Source: a virus
IMG/VR virus record: IMGVR_UViG_3300036845_000499
Location: 1-47,350 of that record
Reading direction: 5' to 3' (one strand)
DNA: 47,350 nt
Made by a program: the position numbers and the translations under genes. Each line of letters opens with the position of its first letter. The first letter of the stretch is position 1. The notes beneath the pieces were generated by a model, which saw only the letters and a list, made by a program, of their open reading frames with translations, did not search any database and was not told where the DNA came from. Below, piece after piece: positions 13,197 through 20,770 of the stretch.

Positions 13197-14581
13197 GCGC
13201 TCTCCTTCAACTTCTTAGCCTGCCGAGCCTGATACACGTGCAACGCCCAGCCAGGCTTGTATTTCTTAGTCTGCTCAATCTTCATCAACGCCTCCAACGT
13301 CGTACTACGCCCCTGCTCCTGCCGCGCCCGCTTCTTCTCAATCTGCTCCGGCGTCAACTCAACCAATTCTCCTTCTTTCTCCGAAACCTCGCGCGACTTC
13401 ACCTCGAAGATATGATCGCACGGGAAATTAGTACAGGCAGGCGCGCGCGCCGGTGAAGCCGCGAAACATTTCGGGCATACACGGATTCCCGGCGGCGCTT
13501 TCTTTTTCCGCTTCTCGACATCACCTGTTAACGTCCAATCGCGCGGCTCGTCGATCATGCCGAACTTAATCGTCGAGCCGACGTGATCGAGGATAATGAG
13601 TTCTTTTTTACCGGCCCATACGCGCAATCCACGGCCAACCTGCTGAATGTATAGCGCGAGTGACTGTGTCGGGCGGAGTAGGATCACGCATTCGATCGCA
13701 TTGATCGACAACCCCTCGCCACACAGATCCACATTGCACAACACTTGAATCTTGCCTTTCTCGAAATCGTCAATCGCCATGTCGCGCAGACTATCAGCGG
13801 TCTTGCCATCAATGTGATAAGCGGCATAACCGGCCTCACGGAATTGCGCGGCGACGTGTTTGCTGTGTTCGATCGAGCAGCAGAATACGATCGCGCGTTT
13901 GCCATCACATAAGCGGCGGTATTCTCCGACTGCGGAGCCCGTGATGGTAGGGGTGTCCATCAGGGCTTCTGATTCGGACACGATGTAGTCACCATGACGC
14001 ACATGCAGGCCGCTGGTGTCGACAGTCGGCGGCGCAAACGTGCGGAACGGACTCAGATAACATTCAGAAATGAGGGTGCGGATTTGAGTCGTGGCCACCA
14101 AGGCACCGAAGTACTGCGCGAGTCCGCCCCCGTCTGCACGGCACGGGCTAGCCGACAAACCCACAACGTAACAGCCTTCGATTTTCTTGAACACTTCGGT
14201 CCAAGTAGACGCCCGTAGATGATGGCACTCGTCAAAAATCGCCAAGTCGGGCTTCTTCAGCGTATCAATGCGTCGTATCAGCGTGCCGATGCTGCAGATC
14301 TGAACCAACTTATGAAGTTGCAGCGGATAGCCTGCGGCGATGATGCCGTAATCGATGCCGAGCGCTTTGAACTGGCGTTCGGTTTGCCGGAGCAACTCGC
14401 GGCGGTGGACGATGAACCAGCATATTTTGCCGGTCGCCATCGCGCGTAGAATCATGAAGGCCGCGGCGAATGACTTGCCCGCGCCGGTAGGCATGTACCA
14501 GAGGACACAGCGGACGAGACGTTTGAACCAGTCGCGAATCGCGCGGATGTCCAAGTCTTGATAGGGGTGGAGTTCGATCAC
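13193..14581 (-). CDS. DEAD/DEAH-box superfamily 2 helicase, 462 aa
   Basis: This protein should unwind or translocate along nucleic acid using ATP. It carries motif I (YMPTGAGKSF, about residues 30-39), motif II DECHH, motif III-like SASPCRADGGG, and a C-terminal helicase domain ending in the motif VI QQVGRGLRVW. A C-terminal cysteine set (CPKC, CTNFPC) may bind zinc. The whole resembles phage DNA helicases of the UvsW/RadD type. It is coupled to its upstream neighbour, and the preceding small genes share a promoter near 15160. Confidence 0.92.
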   Translation of the reverse strand: MIELHPYQDLDIRAIRDWFKRLVRCVLWYMPTGAGKSFAAAFMILRAMATGKICWFIVHRRELLRQTERQFKALGIDYGIIAAGYPLQLHKLVQICSIGTLIRRIDTLKKPDLAIFDECHHLRASTWTEVFKKIEGCYVVGLSASPCRADGGGLAQYFGALVATTQIRTLISECYLSPFRTFAPPTVDTSGLHVRHGDYIVSESEALMDTPTITGSAVGEYRRLCDGKRAIVFCCSIEHSKHVAAQFREAGYAAYHIDGKTADSLRDMAIDDFEKGKIQVLCNVDLCGEGLSINAIECVILLRPTQSLALYIQQVGRGLRVWAGKKELIILDHVGSTIKFGMIDEPRDWTLTGDVEKRKKKAPPGIRVCPKCFAASPARAPACTNFPCDHIFEVKSREVSEKEGELVELTPEQIEKKRARQEQGRSTTLEALMKIEQTKKYKPGWALHVYQARQAKKLKESA

Positions 14582-14769
14582 GGCCAGCGCGGCGTCCAGC
14601 CGTCGTCGTTAGCCCGCTGTTGAGCACGCCAATCGTCGTAACACCACGCAATCACGCGCGTTATAAACGGCGCAGCGTCTCCCAGCCGGATTTCTTTCGC
14701 CGTTGAGTAGGGGCCTAGTTTTATGACCTCTTCCTCTTCGAGAAATATGAACTCACCCTCGGTGCGCAT
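14578..14769 (-). CDS. Acidic hypothetical protein before helicase, 63 aa
   Basis: The N-terminal half is acidic with strand character (EGEFIFLEEEEVIKLGPYS). The C-terminal half is mixed (DAAPFITRVIAWCYDDWRAQ) and ends WTPRWP. ATG 14769 lies 17 bases inside the upstream gene's end, and the stop overlaps the helicase start. No family recognised. Confidence 0.7.
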   Translation of the reverse strand: MRTEGEFIFLEEEEVIKLGPYSTAKEIRLGDAAPFITRVIAWCYDDWRAQQRANDDGWTPRWP

Positions 14770-14962
14770 TCGCCACCTTCTCCCCCAACAACCCCGCTAC
14801 ATGCTCACACTCAGACTGCGTGAAGTCGAGCATGGTCTTGAGTGCCTGATTCTGACCTCGCAATTCGACGAGTTGAATGTCACGGCTGCGGCGTCCGACC
14901 CAGCGGCCCAGGAAGTAGGCGGCGATGACGAGGATTGCGGGGATTAGGTTGAGATAGGTCAT
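14753..14962 (-). CDS. Single-pass membrane protein with coiled-coil, 69 aa
   Basis: An N-terminal membrane helix (LNLIPAILVIAAYFLGRWVG) is followed by a basic RRSR stop and a helix (LRGQNQALKTMLDFTQSECE). It is similar in layout to the 73-residue protein at 11115. A membrane-anchored role near the helicase is possible. The ATG overlaps the upstream stop. Confidence 0.75.
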   Translation of the reverse strand: MTYLNLIPAILVIAAYFLGRWVGRRSRDIQLVELRGQNQALKTMLDFTQSECEHVAGLLGEKVANAHRG

Positions 14963-15129
14963 AAAGATACCGCTGGTGATTGAACTGTTACTCGAATGAC
15001 GATTTTATTTCTCGTGAAATCAACGTCGCGCTCGAATTCGAGCACGCTCAATGGCATCTCGTTGCCATAATCGTCCCGTATTATCACGTGGAGATCCAGA
15101 TCATCTTTCGACGGTATGCCGTAACTCAT
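14959..15129 (-). CDS. 56-residue hypothetical protein, first gene after promoter
   Basis: ATG 15129 follows GGGGAG and a sigma70-like promoter on the minus strand, and the stop overlaps the next ATG (ATGA). The product (MSYGIPSKDDLDLHVIIRDD...) alternates charged and hydrophobic residues, giving at least three probable beta strands (DLDLHVIIRD, PLSVLEFERDVDF, NKIVIRVTVQ). It looks like a small beta-barrel or sheet protein. It is shorter than 60 residues but strongly supported by ribosome site, promoter and coupling. Confidence 0.75.
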   Translation of the reverse strand: MSYGIPSKDDLDLHVIIRDDYGNEMPLSVLEFERDVDFTRNKIVIRVTVQSPAVSL

Positions 15130-15157
15130 GCTTGCGCTCCCCGTTTCGATATGCCAC

Positions 15158-15185
15158 AGTGTATCACCAAAACGGAGCGAGTCAA
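15158..15185 (-). promoter_or_regulatory. Sigma70-like promoter for helicase operon
   Basis: TTGACT (15180-15185), 16 bases, then TACACT (15158-15163) read on the minus strand. The element GGTGATACACTGTG (complement at 15155-15168) overlaps the -10. It is the same motif as in the promoter near 11550, with 13 of 14 bases matching, so one regulator may control both operons. The divergent plus-strand gene starts at 15192, putting this site between two transcription units. Confidence 0.65.
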
Positions 15186-15191
15186 ATAATC

Positions 15192-16088
15192 ATGGGACGC
15201 GAAGTAAAACGAGTGGCGCTAGATTTCGACTGGCCCATGGGAAAGCCGTGGGGTGGTTTCATCAATCCGTTCTCAAGTCAGTCAATCAACTGTCCAGAAT
15301 GTGACGGCAGCGGATCATCGTCGGAAGCGCGGCGCTTAAAGGATCAGTGGTACGGCAACGCGCCATTCCGTCCTGAGGATCGCGGCAGCAAACCGTATAG
15401 TCACACGGACGCTCACATCATCGCTTGCGCAACGCGTAACGTCGAGCGGTCACCTGAGTACTACGGTCGCGGTGAGATCGCCATAGGCAGAGAAGCGAAG
15501 CGTCTGGCCGCTCACTTCAACAACGGTTGGTGTCACCATCTGAATCAGAGCGACGTGAACGCGCTGGTCGATGGGCATCGACTATTCGATTTCACCCATA
15601 CGTGGACATCTGGCGAAGGATGGAAGCCGAAGGACCCGCCGTACATCCCCACTGCCGCAGAGGTTAACGTCTGGAGTTGCTGCGGCATTGGTCATGACGC
15701 GATCAACCAGTGGATCGTTGTTGGGAACGAATGCAGGCGCCTTGGTCTCGAATCGAAGTGTAAGCGCTGCGACGGCGAAGGCACCCTCTGGCCATCCGAG
15801 GCGATCAACGCTGCGGCTGATAATTGGAAAGATGAGGAACCCCCTGTGGGCGAAGGCTGGCAAATATGGGAGACGGTCAGCGAGGGGTCGCCGATTACTC
15901 CCGTATTTCCGACCCGCGAGGGGCTAATTGCTTATCTCATCGAAGGCGGTGACGGCTGGGACCGCAAGCGCGGCGCAGGCGGATGGACTCCCGAGAACGC
16001 GGAATCGTTCGTGGCGGCCCAGTGGGCGCCATCCATGATCGCGGTCGGCGGTCACACGTACGAACCTCGCGACGGAGATCCCACATGA
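15192..16088 (+). CDS. CxxCxGxG-containing hypothetical protein, 298 aa
   Basis: ATG 15192 (MGREVKRVALDFDWPMGKPW) begins the plus-strand recombination operon. Two DnaJ-like zinc repeats appear: CPECDGSG (about residue 35) and CKRCDGEG (about residue 195). They are far apart, so they may come together in the fold. The segment FDFTHTW and acidic Trp-rich C-terminal repeats are typical of phage proteins annotated as hypothetical. Function unknown; position before the exonuclease suggests DNA metabolism. Confidence 0.8.
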   Translation: MGREVKRVALDFDWPMGKPWGGFINPFSSQSINCPECDGSGSSSEARRLKDQWYGNAPFRPEDRGSKPYSHTDAHIIACATRNVERSPEYYGRGEIAIGREAKRLAAHFNNGWCHHLNQSDVNALVDGHRLFDFTHTWTSGEGWKPKDPPYIPTAAEVNVWSCCGIGHDAINQWIVVGNECRRLGLESKCKRCDGEGTLWPSEAINAAADNWKDEEPPVGEGWQIWETVSEGSPITPVFPTREGLIAYLIEGGDGWDRKRGAGGWTPENAESFVAAQWAPSMIAVGGHTYEPRDGDPT

Positions 16089-16993
16089 TTACCCCCGGCA
16101 TCCACACCCAGACCGCCGAATTCCGCCCCGTCATCGACTCGGGCATCTACGCACTTCCGGCAGCGCGCTACCACGCCGACCCGTGTCCCGCGCCGTCGCT
16201 GTCGAACTCAATCGCGAACGTGCTCATCAATCAGTCCCCGCTGCACGCGTGGTATCAGCATCCTAGGCTGAATCCCACCTATCAGCCCGAGGAATCGAGT
16301 CGCTTCGACCTCGGCTCCGCCGCCCACATGATGCTACTCGAGCGCCGTAGCGACCAGATCGTGATCGTCAACGCGGACGACTGGCGTAAGAAAGAAGCCA
16401 AAGAAGCGCGCGACTCCGCACGTGCCAATGGCCAGACGCCCGTGCTAGCGCGGCACTACGATCTGATGAACGAAATGGTTGCGGCGGCGTATGCGTTCAT
16501 CGCGACGACCGAACTCAACGGGATATTCGAACTCGGTCACGCTGAACAAACCGTAATCTGGCAAGAAGGCGAAACGTGGTGCCGCGCCCGGCCCGACCTG
16601 CTCTCGGCCGACCGCCGCATTATCGTCGACTACAAAACCACCGAAAACGCCGAGCCTGAAGCCTTCATCCGCCAGATCGGGAGAATGTCATATGACTTAC
16701 AGGCGGAATGGTATGTGCGCGGCGTCAAATCGGTTACGGGACAAGAGCCGGTGTTCGTGTTTCTCGTACAGGAGATCTCACCACCGTATGCCTGCTCACT
16801 TGTTAGTTTGTCGAATGCGTACCGTGCAATCGGACAATCCAAAGTATCGCGCGCATTGACGACTTGGATGGCATGTATAGCTTCGAAGCAATGGCCGGCG
16901 TACTCGACGCGGATTGCATATGCGGAGCCGTCGCCGTGGCAAATACCAGAAGTTGATGACAATCCAACCAAAATCGAGGATGACGAGTCGTGA
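16085..16993 (+). CDS. PD-(D/E)XK exonuclease, 302 aa
   Basis: This resembles the DUF3799/PDDEXK_1 phage exonucleases that resect DNA for recombination. The N-terminal half has the usual S-x-S-x-L start-up (LSNSIANVLINQSPLHAWY) and DLGSAAHMMLLE. The nuclease core shows the acidic residue in RARPDLLS and the IVDYKTT (D-x-K) motif, followed by a conserved helix with YDLQAEWYV. ATG 16085 overlaps the upstream stop. With the ATPase two genes downstream it probably forms a recombination module. Confidence 0.88.
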   Translation: MITPGIHTQTAEFRPVIDSGIYALPAARYHADPCPAPSLSNSIANVLINQSPLHAWYQHPRLNPTYQPEESSRFDLGSAAHMMLLERRSDQIVIVNADDWRKKEAKEARDSARANGQTPVLARHYDLMNEMVAAAYAFIATTELNGIFELGHAEQTVIWQEGETWCRARPDLLSADRRIIVDYKTTENAEPEAFIRQIGRMSYDLQAEWYVRGVKSVTGQEPVFVFLVQEISPPYACSLVSLSNAYRAIGQSKVSRALTTWMACIASKQWPAYSTRIAYAEPSPWQIPEVDDNPTKIEDDES

Positions 16994-17205
16994 AATTCCG
17001 CCTCACCGAAGTCACCAGCAAACTCGCCGGCTGCAATACGTTCAATGTCTATTACAAGCGTGATCAGCCCGCATATTCCAGCGTCGTGAACGAATGGTCT
17101 CTCCTAGGCTGGTTTTACACCGAACAGGAAGCGCGCAATTTCATCAACGAGCAGACGATCGCGCCGCGCGAGAGATTCATTGAGGAATTCGAGGTGAAGT
17201 CATGA
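16990..17205 (+). CDS. Hypothetical protein between exonuclease and ATPase, 71 aa
   Basis: GTG 16990 overlaps the exonuclease stop, and the stop overlaps the ATPase start. The product (MKFRLTEVTSKLAGCNTFNV) is mostly strands with a compact helix (TEQEARNFINEQ) and an acidic end. It may be a small partner of the recombination pair. No family recognised. Confidence 0.75.
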   Translation: MKFRLTEVTSKLAGCNTFNVYYKRDQPAYSSVVNEWSLLGWFYTEQEARNFINEQTIAPRERFIEEFEVKS

Positions 17206-18152
17206 GTTCCTTCCAAATCAAAGACAGCCTCTCCGTCCAATTCACGAAAGCCCCGGCTCTGGCGATTGCCGGCCCAAGTGGTTCCGGCAAGACCGAGTCA
17301 GCCATGCGCCTGGCGCGCGGCTACGTCGGCCCGAAAGGCAAATTCGTGATCGTGGACACGGAGGAAAAGCGCGCGCTCTACAAAAAGGCACGCTACCAGC
17401 CCTGGGATTGGGTCGACTTCCAACCTCCATTCACGCCCGAGCGCTACGTCGAGGTGCTCGAAGCCGTGAAGCAATACGACGCCGTCGTCGTCGACTCCGG
17501 CTCCCACGAATACTCCGGCCCAGGCGGACTCCAGGATATCCAAATGGAAACCCTGGAGCGCATGTCGAAAGGCAACGTCGACCGTATGGACGCTCTCACC
17601 GCGCCTTCATGGAAGGATGCCAAACAGCGCCACAAGTCCAAGCTGATGTCGTACCTGATTCGGTACCCCAAGCTGCTGATTGTCTGCCTGCGCGCCGAGC
17701 CTAAAGTGAAATTCGTCAAGGACAAGAACGGCAAGATGCAGATCGTCGACGCAGGCTACGTGCCGATCTGCGAGAAGATGTTCATGTATGAAATGCTCGT
17801 CGGCTGCATGATGACAGCCGACAACGCTGGCGTGCCGCAACATATCAAACAACTAGAGAAGGATCTGGAACCGATCTTTCTCGCCGACAAGCAGATCGAC
17901 GAAGGCACGGGTGAGCGTCTGGCGGCGTGGGCGACTGAGCGTAGAGAAACCATCCAGCCACCGCTACCGCTCTTGGAAGAAGACATCGCAGTATTGCTCG
18001 CCACCCTGGACGTCAAAACACTTCCCGCCCTGAAGGCCGCCTTTGAAGCCGCCTACAAGCGTGCGAACGAAGCCCGCGACAAGAGCGCACGCGAACGCAT
18101 CAAGGCGAAGTACGATGAATTGAAGGTGGCGCTGGAGGCACAGCAGATATGA
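17202..18152 (+). CDS. Sak4-like recombination ATPase (AAA_24), 316 aa
   Basis: The family consists of RecA-fold ATPases that assist phage strand annealing. The Walker A is AIAGPSGSGKTESA (about residues 22-35), with a B-type strand (DAVVVDSGSHEY). A third conserved part is KLLIVCLRAEPKVKF, followed by VDAGYVPICEKMF. The C-terminal part is a long helical region not needed for the ATPase core. ATG 17202 overlaps the preceding stop. Neighbourhood with a PD-(D/E)XK exonuclease supports a recombination role. Confidence 0.85.
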   Translation: MSSFQIKDSLSVQFTKAPALAIAGPSGSGKTESAMRLARGYVGPKGKFVIVDTEEKRALYKKARYQPWDWVDFQPPFTPERYVEVLEAVKQYDAVVVDSGSHEYSGPGGLQDIQMETLERMSKGNVDRMDALTAPSWKDAKQRHKSKLMSYLIRYPKLLIVCLRAEPKVKFVKDKNGKMQIVDAGYVPICEKMFMYEMLVGCMMTADNAGVPQHIKQLEKDLEPIFLADKQIDEGTGERLAAWATERRETIQPPLPLLEEDIAVLLATLDVKTLPALKAAFEAAYKRANEARDKSARERIKAKYDELKVALEAQQI

Positions 18153-18322
18153 GAACCGTCGAGGAAATTCCTGATCGCTCTCTCAAGCCGTGGGAACGGT
18201 TGGTCGTCAGTGTCGATCCAGCCAGTTCGGACGGCGACGATGCCTGCATGGTGGTAGCGATATACGACTCACTGCGTGGCAAACTCATCATCGTCGATAT
18301 CGAGTCACATAATGCCCTCTAA
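18149..18322 (+). CDS. 57-residue RNase H-fold-like fragment
   Basis: ATG 18149 overlaps the ATPase stop. The sequence VVSVDPASSDGDDACMVVAI followed by a second strand (GKLIIVDIES) resembles the first catalytic strand pair of RNase H-like nucleases such as terminase C-domains and RuvC-type resolvases. Only the first two strands are present, so it cannot be a full nuclease. It might be a remnant, a coincidence or a small independent protein. Confidence 0.55.
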   Translation: MRTVEEIPDRSLKPWERLVVSVDPASSDGDDACMVVAIYDSLRGKLIIVDIESHNAL

Positions 18323-18467
18323 CCGCCCCCTAATCCAACTCAGACTAGAGCAAAAACTCTACGACCAGGTGGTCCGCCACGCCCGCCTCAATGGCCGCTC
18401 GCGCTCCAACTACGTCGAGGACATCGTAAGAAAGGCGCTTGAGGAACTGAGGAAGGTGAAACCCTAG
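18312..18467 (+). CDS. Ribbon-helix-helix protein, 51 aa
   Basis: ATG 18312 lies inside the end of the previous gene. The product is a compact Arc/CopG-type fold: strand (RPLIQLRLEQ), helix (LYDQVVRHARLNG), then SRSNYVEDIVRKALEELR. It probably binds DNA as a dimer and closes the recombination operon. Its stop shares the four bases CTAG with the stop of the convergent gene on the other strand. Confidence 0.8.
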   Translation: MPSNRPLIQLRLEQKLYDQVVRHARLNGRSRSNYVEDIVRKALEELRKVKP

Positions 18468-18655
18468 CGCGTGGTCAGACTGGCCCGCGAGTGGCTCTCG
18501 CAGAGCGCCTGCGCATCTTCTGAAGCGCCCACTGTGCCTAGGTCCGCGCGTTCGTTGAGCGCGTACGCGATCCAGTCTTTGGAGTTGGCCTGCATCACTA
18601 GATATTTCCCGTCACTCGACATCTGCGTGGCGCCGGTGGCGGGGAGCCATTTCAT
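18464..18655 (-). CDS. Hypothetical protein, 63 aa
   Basis: ATG 18655 overlaps the upstream stop (ATGA). The product (MKWLPATGATQMSSDGKYLV) has strand-rich N-terminal character and an Ala/Ser helix (GASEDAQALCESHSRASLTT). No family recognised. It is the last gene of the minus-strand regulatory island and meets the plus-strand operon stop at CTAG. Confidence 0.65.
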   Translation of the reverse strand: MKWLPATGATQMSSDGKYLVMQANSKDWIAYALNERADLGTVGASEDAQALCESHSRASLTTR

Positions 18656-18924
18656 TCGTCGTCCTCGTCATCAGACTTCCAACCGACTGGTCGCTCCGCC
18701 CATTCGATGCAACCGAATTCCTCACGAATGCACAACGTGGCTGAGTAGTCGCTCGCATCTTGAGCGTATGCCAGAGGTGGAGGGATCTTTTTCTCCTTGC
18801 GCGCTAGTTTGATGAGGTTGCAACGGAAATAGCCCGTTGGCCTCAAGTCTTCCTGACCATCCCCAATATCAATGTAATCCTCGATCGCTTCGCCCAGATG
18901 CTTGCACGTGCCGCAGGTATTCAC
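18652..18924 (-). CDS. Cysteine-rich protein, possible zinc site, 90 aa
   Basis: It starts MNTCGTCKHLG, a CxxC knuckle, and has further cysteines at YFRCNLI, LCIREEFGC. The spacing resembles phage CxxC proteins with two half-sites. The C-terminus is acidic (SDDEDDE). It probably binds metal, but no family was recognised. Both junctions are coupled. Confidence 0.75.
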   Translation of the reverse strand: MNTCGTCKHLGEAIEDYIDIGDGQEDLRPTGYFRCNLIKLARKEKKIPPPLAYAQDASDYSATLCIREEFGCIEWAERPVGWKSDDEDDE

Positions 18925-19124
18925 TGCCGCGTCTCCTCAGCGCCCTCAGTCGCCTCGCTATCGTCATTCAACTCCTCCATCATCAGCAGCATCGCCAACT
19001 CTGTCTCGCCGTTCATGTCGTGGCATAACATCGCGCGCAGCATGTCGGCGATGGTGTTGATGCGGATCTGCTCATCCACGGGCAGTTCTGCAATGGAGGA
19101 TTCGATTTCTTGTAGGTGTGTCAT
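18921..19124 (-). CDS. Helical protein, paralogue of 22361-22537, 67 aa
   Basis: The segment SIAELPVDEQIRINTIADML and the following (RAMLCHDMNGETELAMLLMM) match the plus-strand protein at 22361 in length and pattern (aa 'I..L..DeQI....IA..LR..L...... A..L'). An AAGGAG ribosome site precedes ATG 19124. Function unknown; the two copies sit on opposite strands in two regulatory regions. Confidence 0.7.
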   Translation of the reverse strand: MTHLQEIESSIAELPVDEQIRINTIADMLRAMLCHDMNGETELAMLLMMEELNDDSEATEGAEETRQ

Positions 19125-19235
19125 GAGAGACTCCTTGGTTGTAGCCGGGCGGAATGCATGGGCTGGGTCAGCGGGGTCATCCTCTCGCGCCGGTTATGTT
19201 GCACGCTCAGCCTCACCCCGACATTTCGCTGCCGG

Positions 19236-19481
19236 CTAAGGCGCCGAGGCGGCTGACGCGACCTCGGAATTGATCAAGCATGATTTCGTGCTCTCGTATC
19301 GTTTTGAACTAGAATTATAGGACATCGACGCCGGATTCAGTCTCAGAAAGGCCTGCAAATCGGTGGATGCCTGCGGAAGAGAAATGCCAAAGACTGACAT
19401 CAGATCGCGACGGTTGACGAATCCCGGAGACTCTAATCGGGCAGCAATCAGGGCGAGTCTTTGTCGTTGGGCCCATCTCAT
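19236..19481 (-). CDS. Stand-alone BrxR/CapW-like winged helix, 81 aa
   Basis: The protein matches the N-terminal winged-helix domain of WYL-type regulators such as BrxR and CapW: QRQRLALIAARLESPGFVNR, then the recognition region LMSVFGISLPQASTDLQAFL and the wing strand (SMSYNSSSKRYES). In those proteins the domain is followed by a WYL ligand-sensing domain; here the protein ends after the wing. It probably binds DNA but cannot sense a ligand in the usual way. A five-codon leader (MSAPK) with a strong ribosome site ends in overlap with the ATG. Confidence 0.7.
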   Translation of the reverse strand: MRWAQRQRLALIAARLESPGFVNRRDLMSVFGISLPQASTDLQAFLRLNPASMSYNSSSKRYESTKSCLINSEVASAASAP

Positions 19482-19521
19482 TTCGGTGCGCTCATCTCAC
19501 CCTCCTGTAGTGGCACCGGAC

Positions 19522-19713
19522 TCACCAGATTTCCAGCGGCCTGACCAGACGCGCCCAAATGACGGTCCCATCCGGATCGCAGTCGAACCAACAGCCGCAA
19601 TCCATGCATTCCATTCCCTCGACGTTGTCGATGCACAGATCCTTGCTCGCGCATTTCGGGCATTCCTTGGGAATCGGAATCTTGCCCTTGCTGATCTTCA
19701 CCTTGCGCTTCAT
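19522..19713 (-). CDS. Zinc-ribbon protein, 63 aa
   Basis: A basic N-terminus (MKRKVKISKGKIPIPKE) is followed by CPKC, a loop with a further Cys, and CMDCGCWFDC, a clear zinc-ribbon. The end (GTVIWARLVRPLEIW) is strand-like. The start at ATG 19713 has GAGGTGA upstream and forms a TGATG junction. It may bind nucleic acid or protein. Confidence 0.8.
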   Translation of the reverse strand: MKRKVKISKGKIPIPKECPKCASKDLCIDNVEGMECMDCGCWFDCDPDGTVIWARLVRPLEIW

Positions 19714-19964
19714 CACTCACCTCGTTTGAACGCGTTCAATTCCCGCTTCAGGGCATCGCGCTCCAAAAGGGCGGCCGTGAGTTCGTTGTTCAGCTTGTGC
19801 ACCTGTTCCCTCAGCCGCTGCTCCTCGGCTGAGGAGGTCGAGCGGACGATAGCCTGATAGCCTTCGATGCGCTTCTGCAGCGCCGCGCAATCCTCGAAGC
19901 GCACAAAGCCGCCAGCGTCATCCTCACTGACTCTGCCGTCCCATTCGACTCGAAATCGCTTCAT
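19713..19964 (-). CDS. Coiled-coil protein, 83 aa
   Basis: ATG 19964 overlaps the upstream stop. After a strand-rich N-terminus (MKRFRVEWDGRVSEDDAGGF), a long heptad region follows (EEQRLREQVHKLNNELTAAL, LERDALKRELNAFKRG). It is probably a homodimeric or hetero-coiled coil. No further function can be inferred. Confidence 0.75.
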   Translation of the reverse strand: MKRFRVEWDGRVSEDDAGGFVRFEDCAALQKRIEGYQAIVRSTSSAEEQRLREQVHKLNNELTAALLERDALKRELNAFKRGE

Positions 19965-20110
19965 GATCTGAACCACCACCAGATGACCATCACCCAGAAG
20001 ATTGCCAAAGCGTACAGGCACCAGCGACGCAGTTGACCTATCGTGCGCGGTCGCAATCGCGGGGCGATCTGCTCACGCCACAGGACGATGAGGAAGCGCA
20101 GGTGAATCAT
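19961..20110 (-). CDS. Small single-pass membrane protein, 49 aa
   Basis: ATG 20110 overlaps the upstream stop. The sequence begins MIHLRFLIVLWREQ and ends with a membrane helix (WCLYALAIFWVMVIWWWFRS). It has an amphipathic start and basic middle, then a C-terminal hydrophobic anchor. Possible inner-membrane role; no family recognised. Confidence 0.65.
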   Translation of the reverse strand: MIHLRFLIVLWREQIAPRLRPRTIGQLRRWCLYALAIFWVMVIWWWFRS

Positions 20111-20448
20111 GACGGTTCCACAGCAGTTATCGAACACACCGCGCACTTATAGTGACCGGGCGAAATGCGCTCCAGTTGGCCACCGCAGGCAGTACAACGC
20201 GGCCACGGAACCTCTGATGTCGTCTCGTGACTGGAGTGTTTCGCTAGGGCTGATTCAAGGTGGAATAGCCGCTGCTGATCCTGGTAACCCTCGTCGCGCA
20301 GCCGCTCGATCTCATCGAGCAGGGCATCCACCTCGGCGCGACGCACCCACGTGCCCAAGAATGAGCCATTGTGTAAATCGTCTGGATACAGCCTTCCAAA
20401 GAAGTCTGGAACCGTCTTCCGATTTGAGGTTCGGTCATCCATGCTCAT
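20107..20448 (-). CDS. Coiled-coil and zinc-ribbon protein, 113 aa
   Basis: ATG 20448 overlaps the membrane-peptide stop (ATGA). The middle is helical (RAEVDALLDEIERLRDEGYQ), and a C-terminal zinc ribbon follows (CTACGGQLERISPGHYKCAV plus the last C). It resembles phage proteins where a helical dimer carries a zinc-ribbon. No family named. Confidence 0.75.
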   Translation of the reverse strand: MSMDDRTSNRKTVPDFFGRLYPDDLHNGSFLGTWVRRAEVDALLDEIERLRDEGYQDQQRLFHLESALAKHSSHETTSEVPWPRCTACGGQLERISPGHYKCAVCSITAVEPS

Positions 20449-20555
20449 CTCCAGCAGTGTTCCTGCCAGTACCCGTGAGCACTGTAGGCCAGTGCAAAGC
20501 CGACCATGAAACCGATCACGAGCCAGATCAGATACACAAGGATGCGGCGGGTCAT
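20445..20555 (-). CDS. 36-residue membrane peptide
   Basis: ATG 20555 and the stop both overlap neighbours (ATGA). The peptide MTRRILVYLIWLVIGFMVGF continues to a polar end (AYSAHGYWQEHCWR). One membrane helix, positive N-terminus, polar C-terminus. It looks like a small membrane modulator. It is short but its boundaries fit exactly. Confidence 0.65.
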   Translation of the reverse strand: MTRRILVYLIWLVIGFMVGFALAYSAHGYWQEHCWR

Positions 20556-20770
20556 GTTGTTCTCGCGCGATCATCGACATCCATCAACATCCGAATTCCA
20601 ACGCGGGCGTGACGCAACGATTGCAACGATCTATGCAGGTCAGTAACCCGAGAGCCCTCCTCGTGGCGCTTGAAGTCATCGTAAATCCGCTCGACACGGC
20701 AGATGATTCGATACAGATCGCAATCGATCGCATCCGCATCGGTTTCCAGGCGAGTACGTTGCTTAGCCAT
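20552..20770 (-). CDS. Helical hypothetical protein, 72 aa
   Basis: ATG 20770 has AAGGA upstream; ATG 20776 is closer to that site and less likely. The sequence is helical and charged (YRIICRVERIYDDFKRHEEG, LHRSLQSLRHARVGIRMLM). It is the second gene after the XRE repressor and is coupled downstream. Confidence 0.7.
   Translation of the reverse strand: MAKQRTRLETDADAIDCDLYRIICRVERIYDDFKRHEEGSRVTDLHRSLQSLRHARVGIRMLMDVDDRARTT

Noticed and set aside
19121-19216. Possible 31-codon minus-strand gene ending in overlap with the 19124 start
   Set aside because: The overlap is suggestive, but the peptide is Arg/Ser-rich with no clear ribosome site and could arise by chance.
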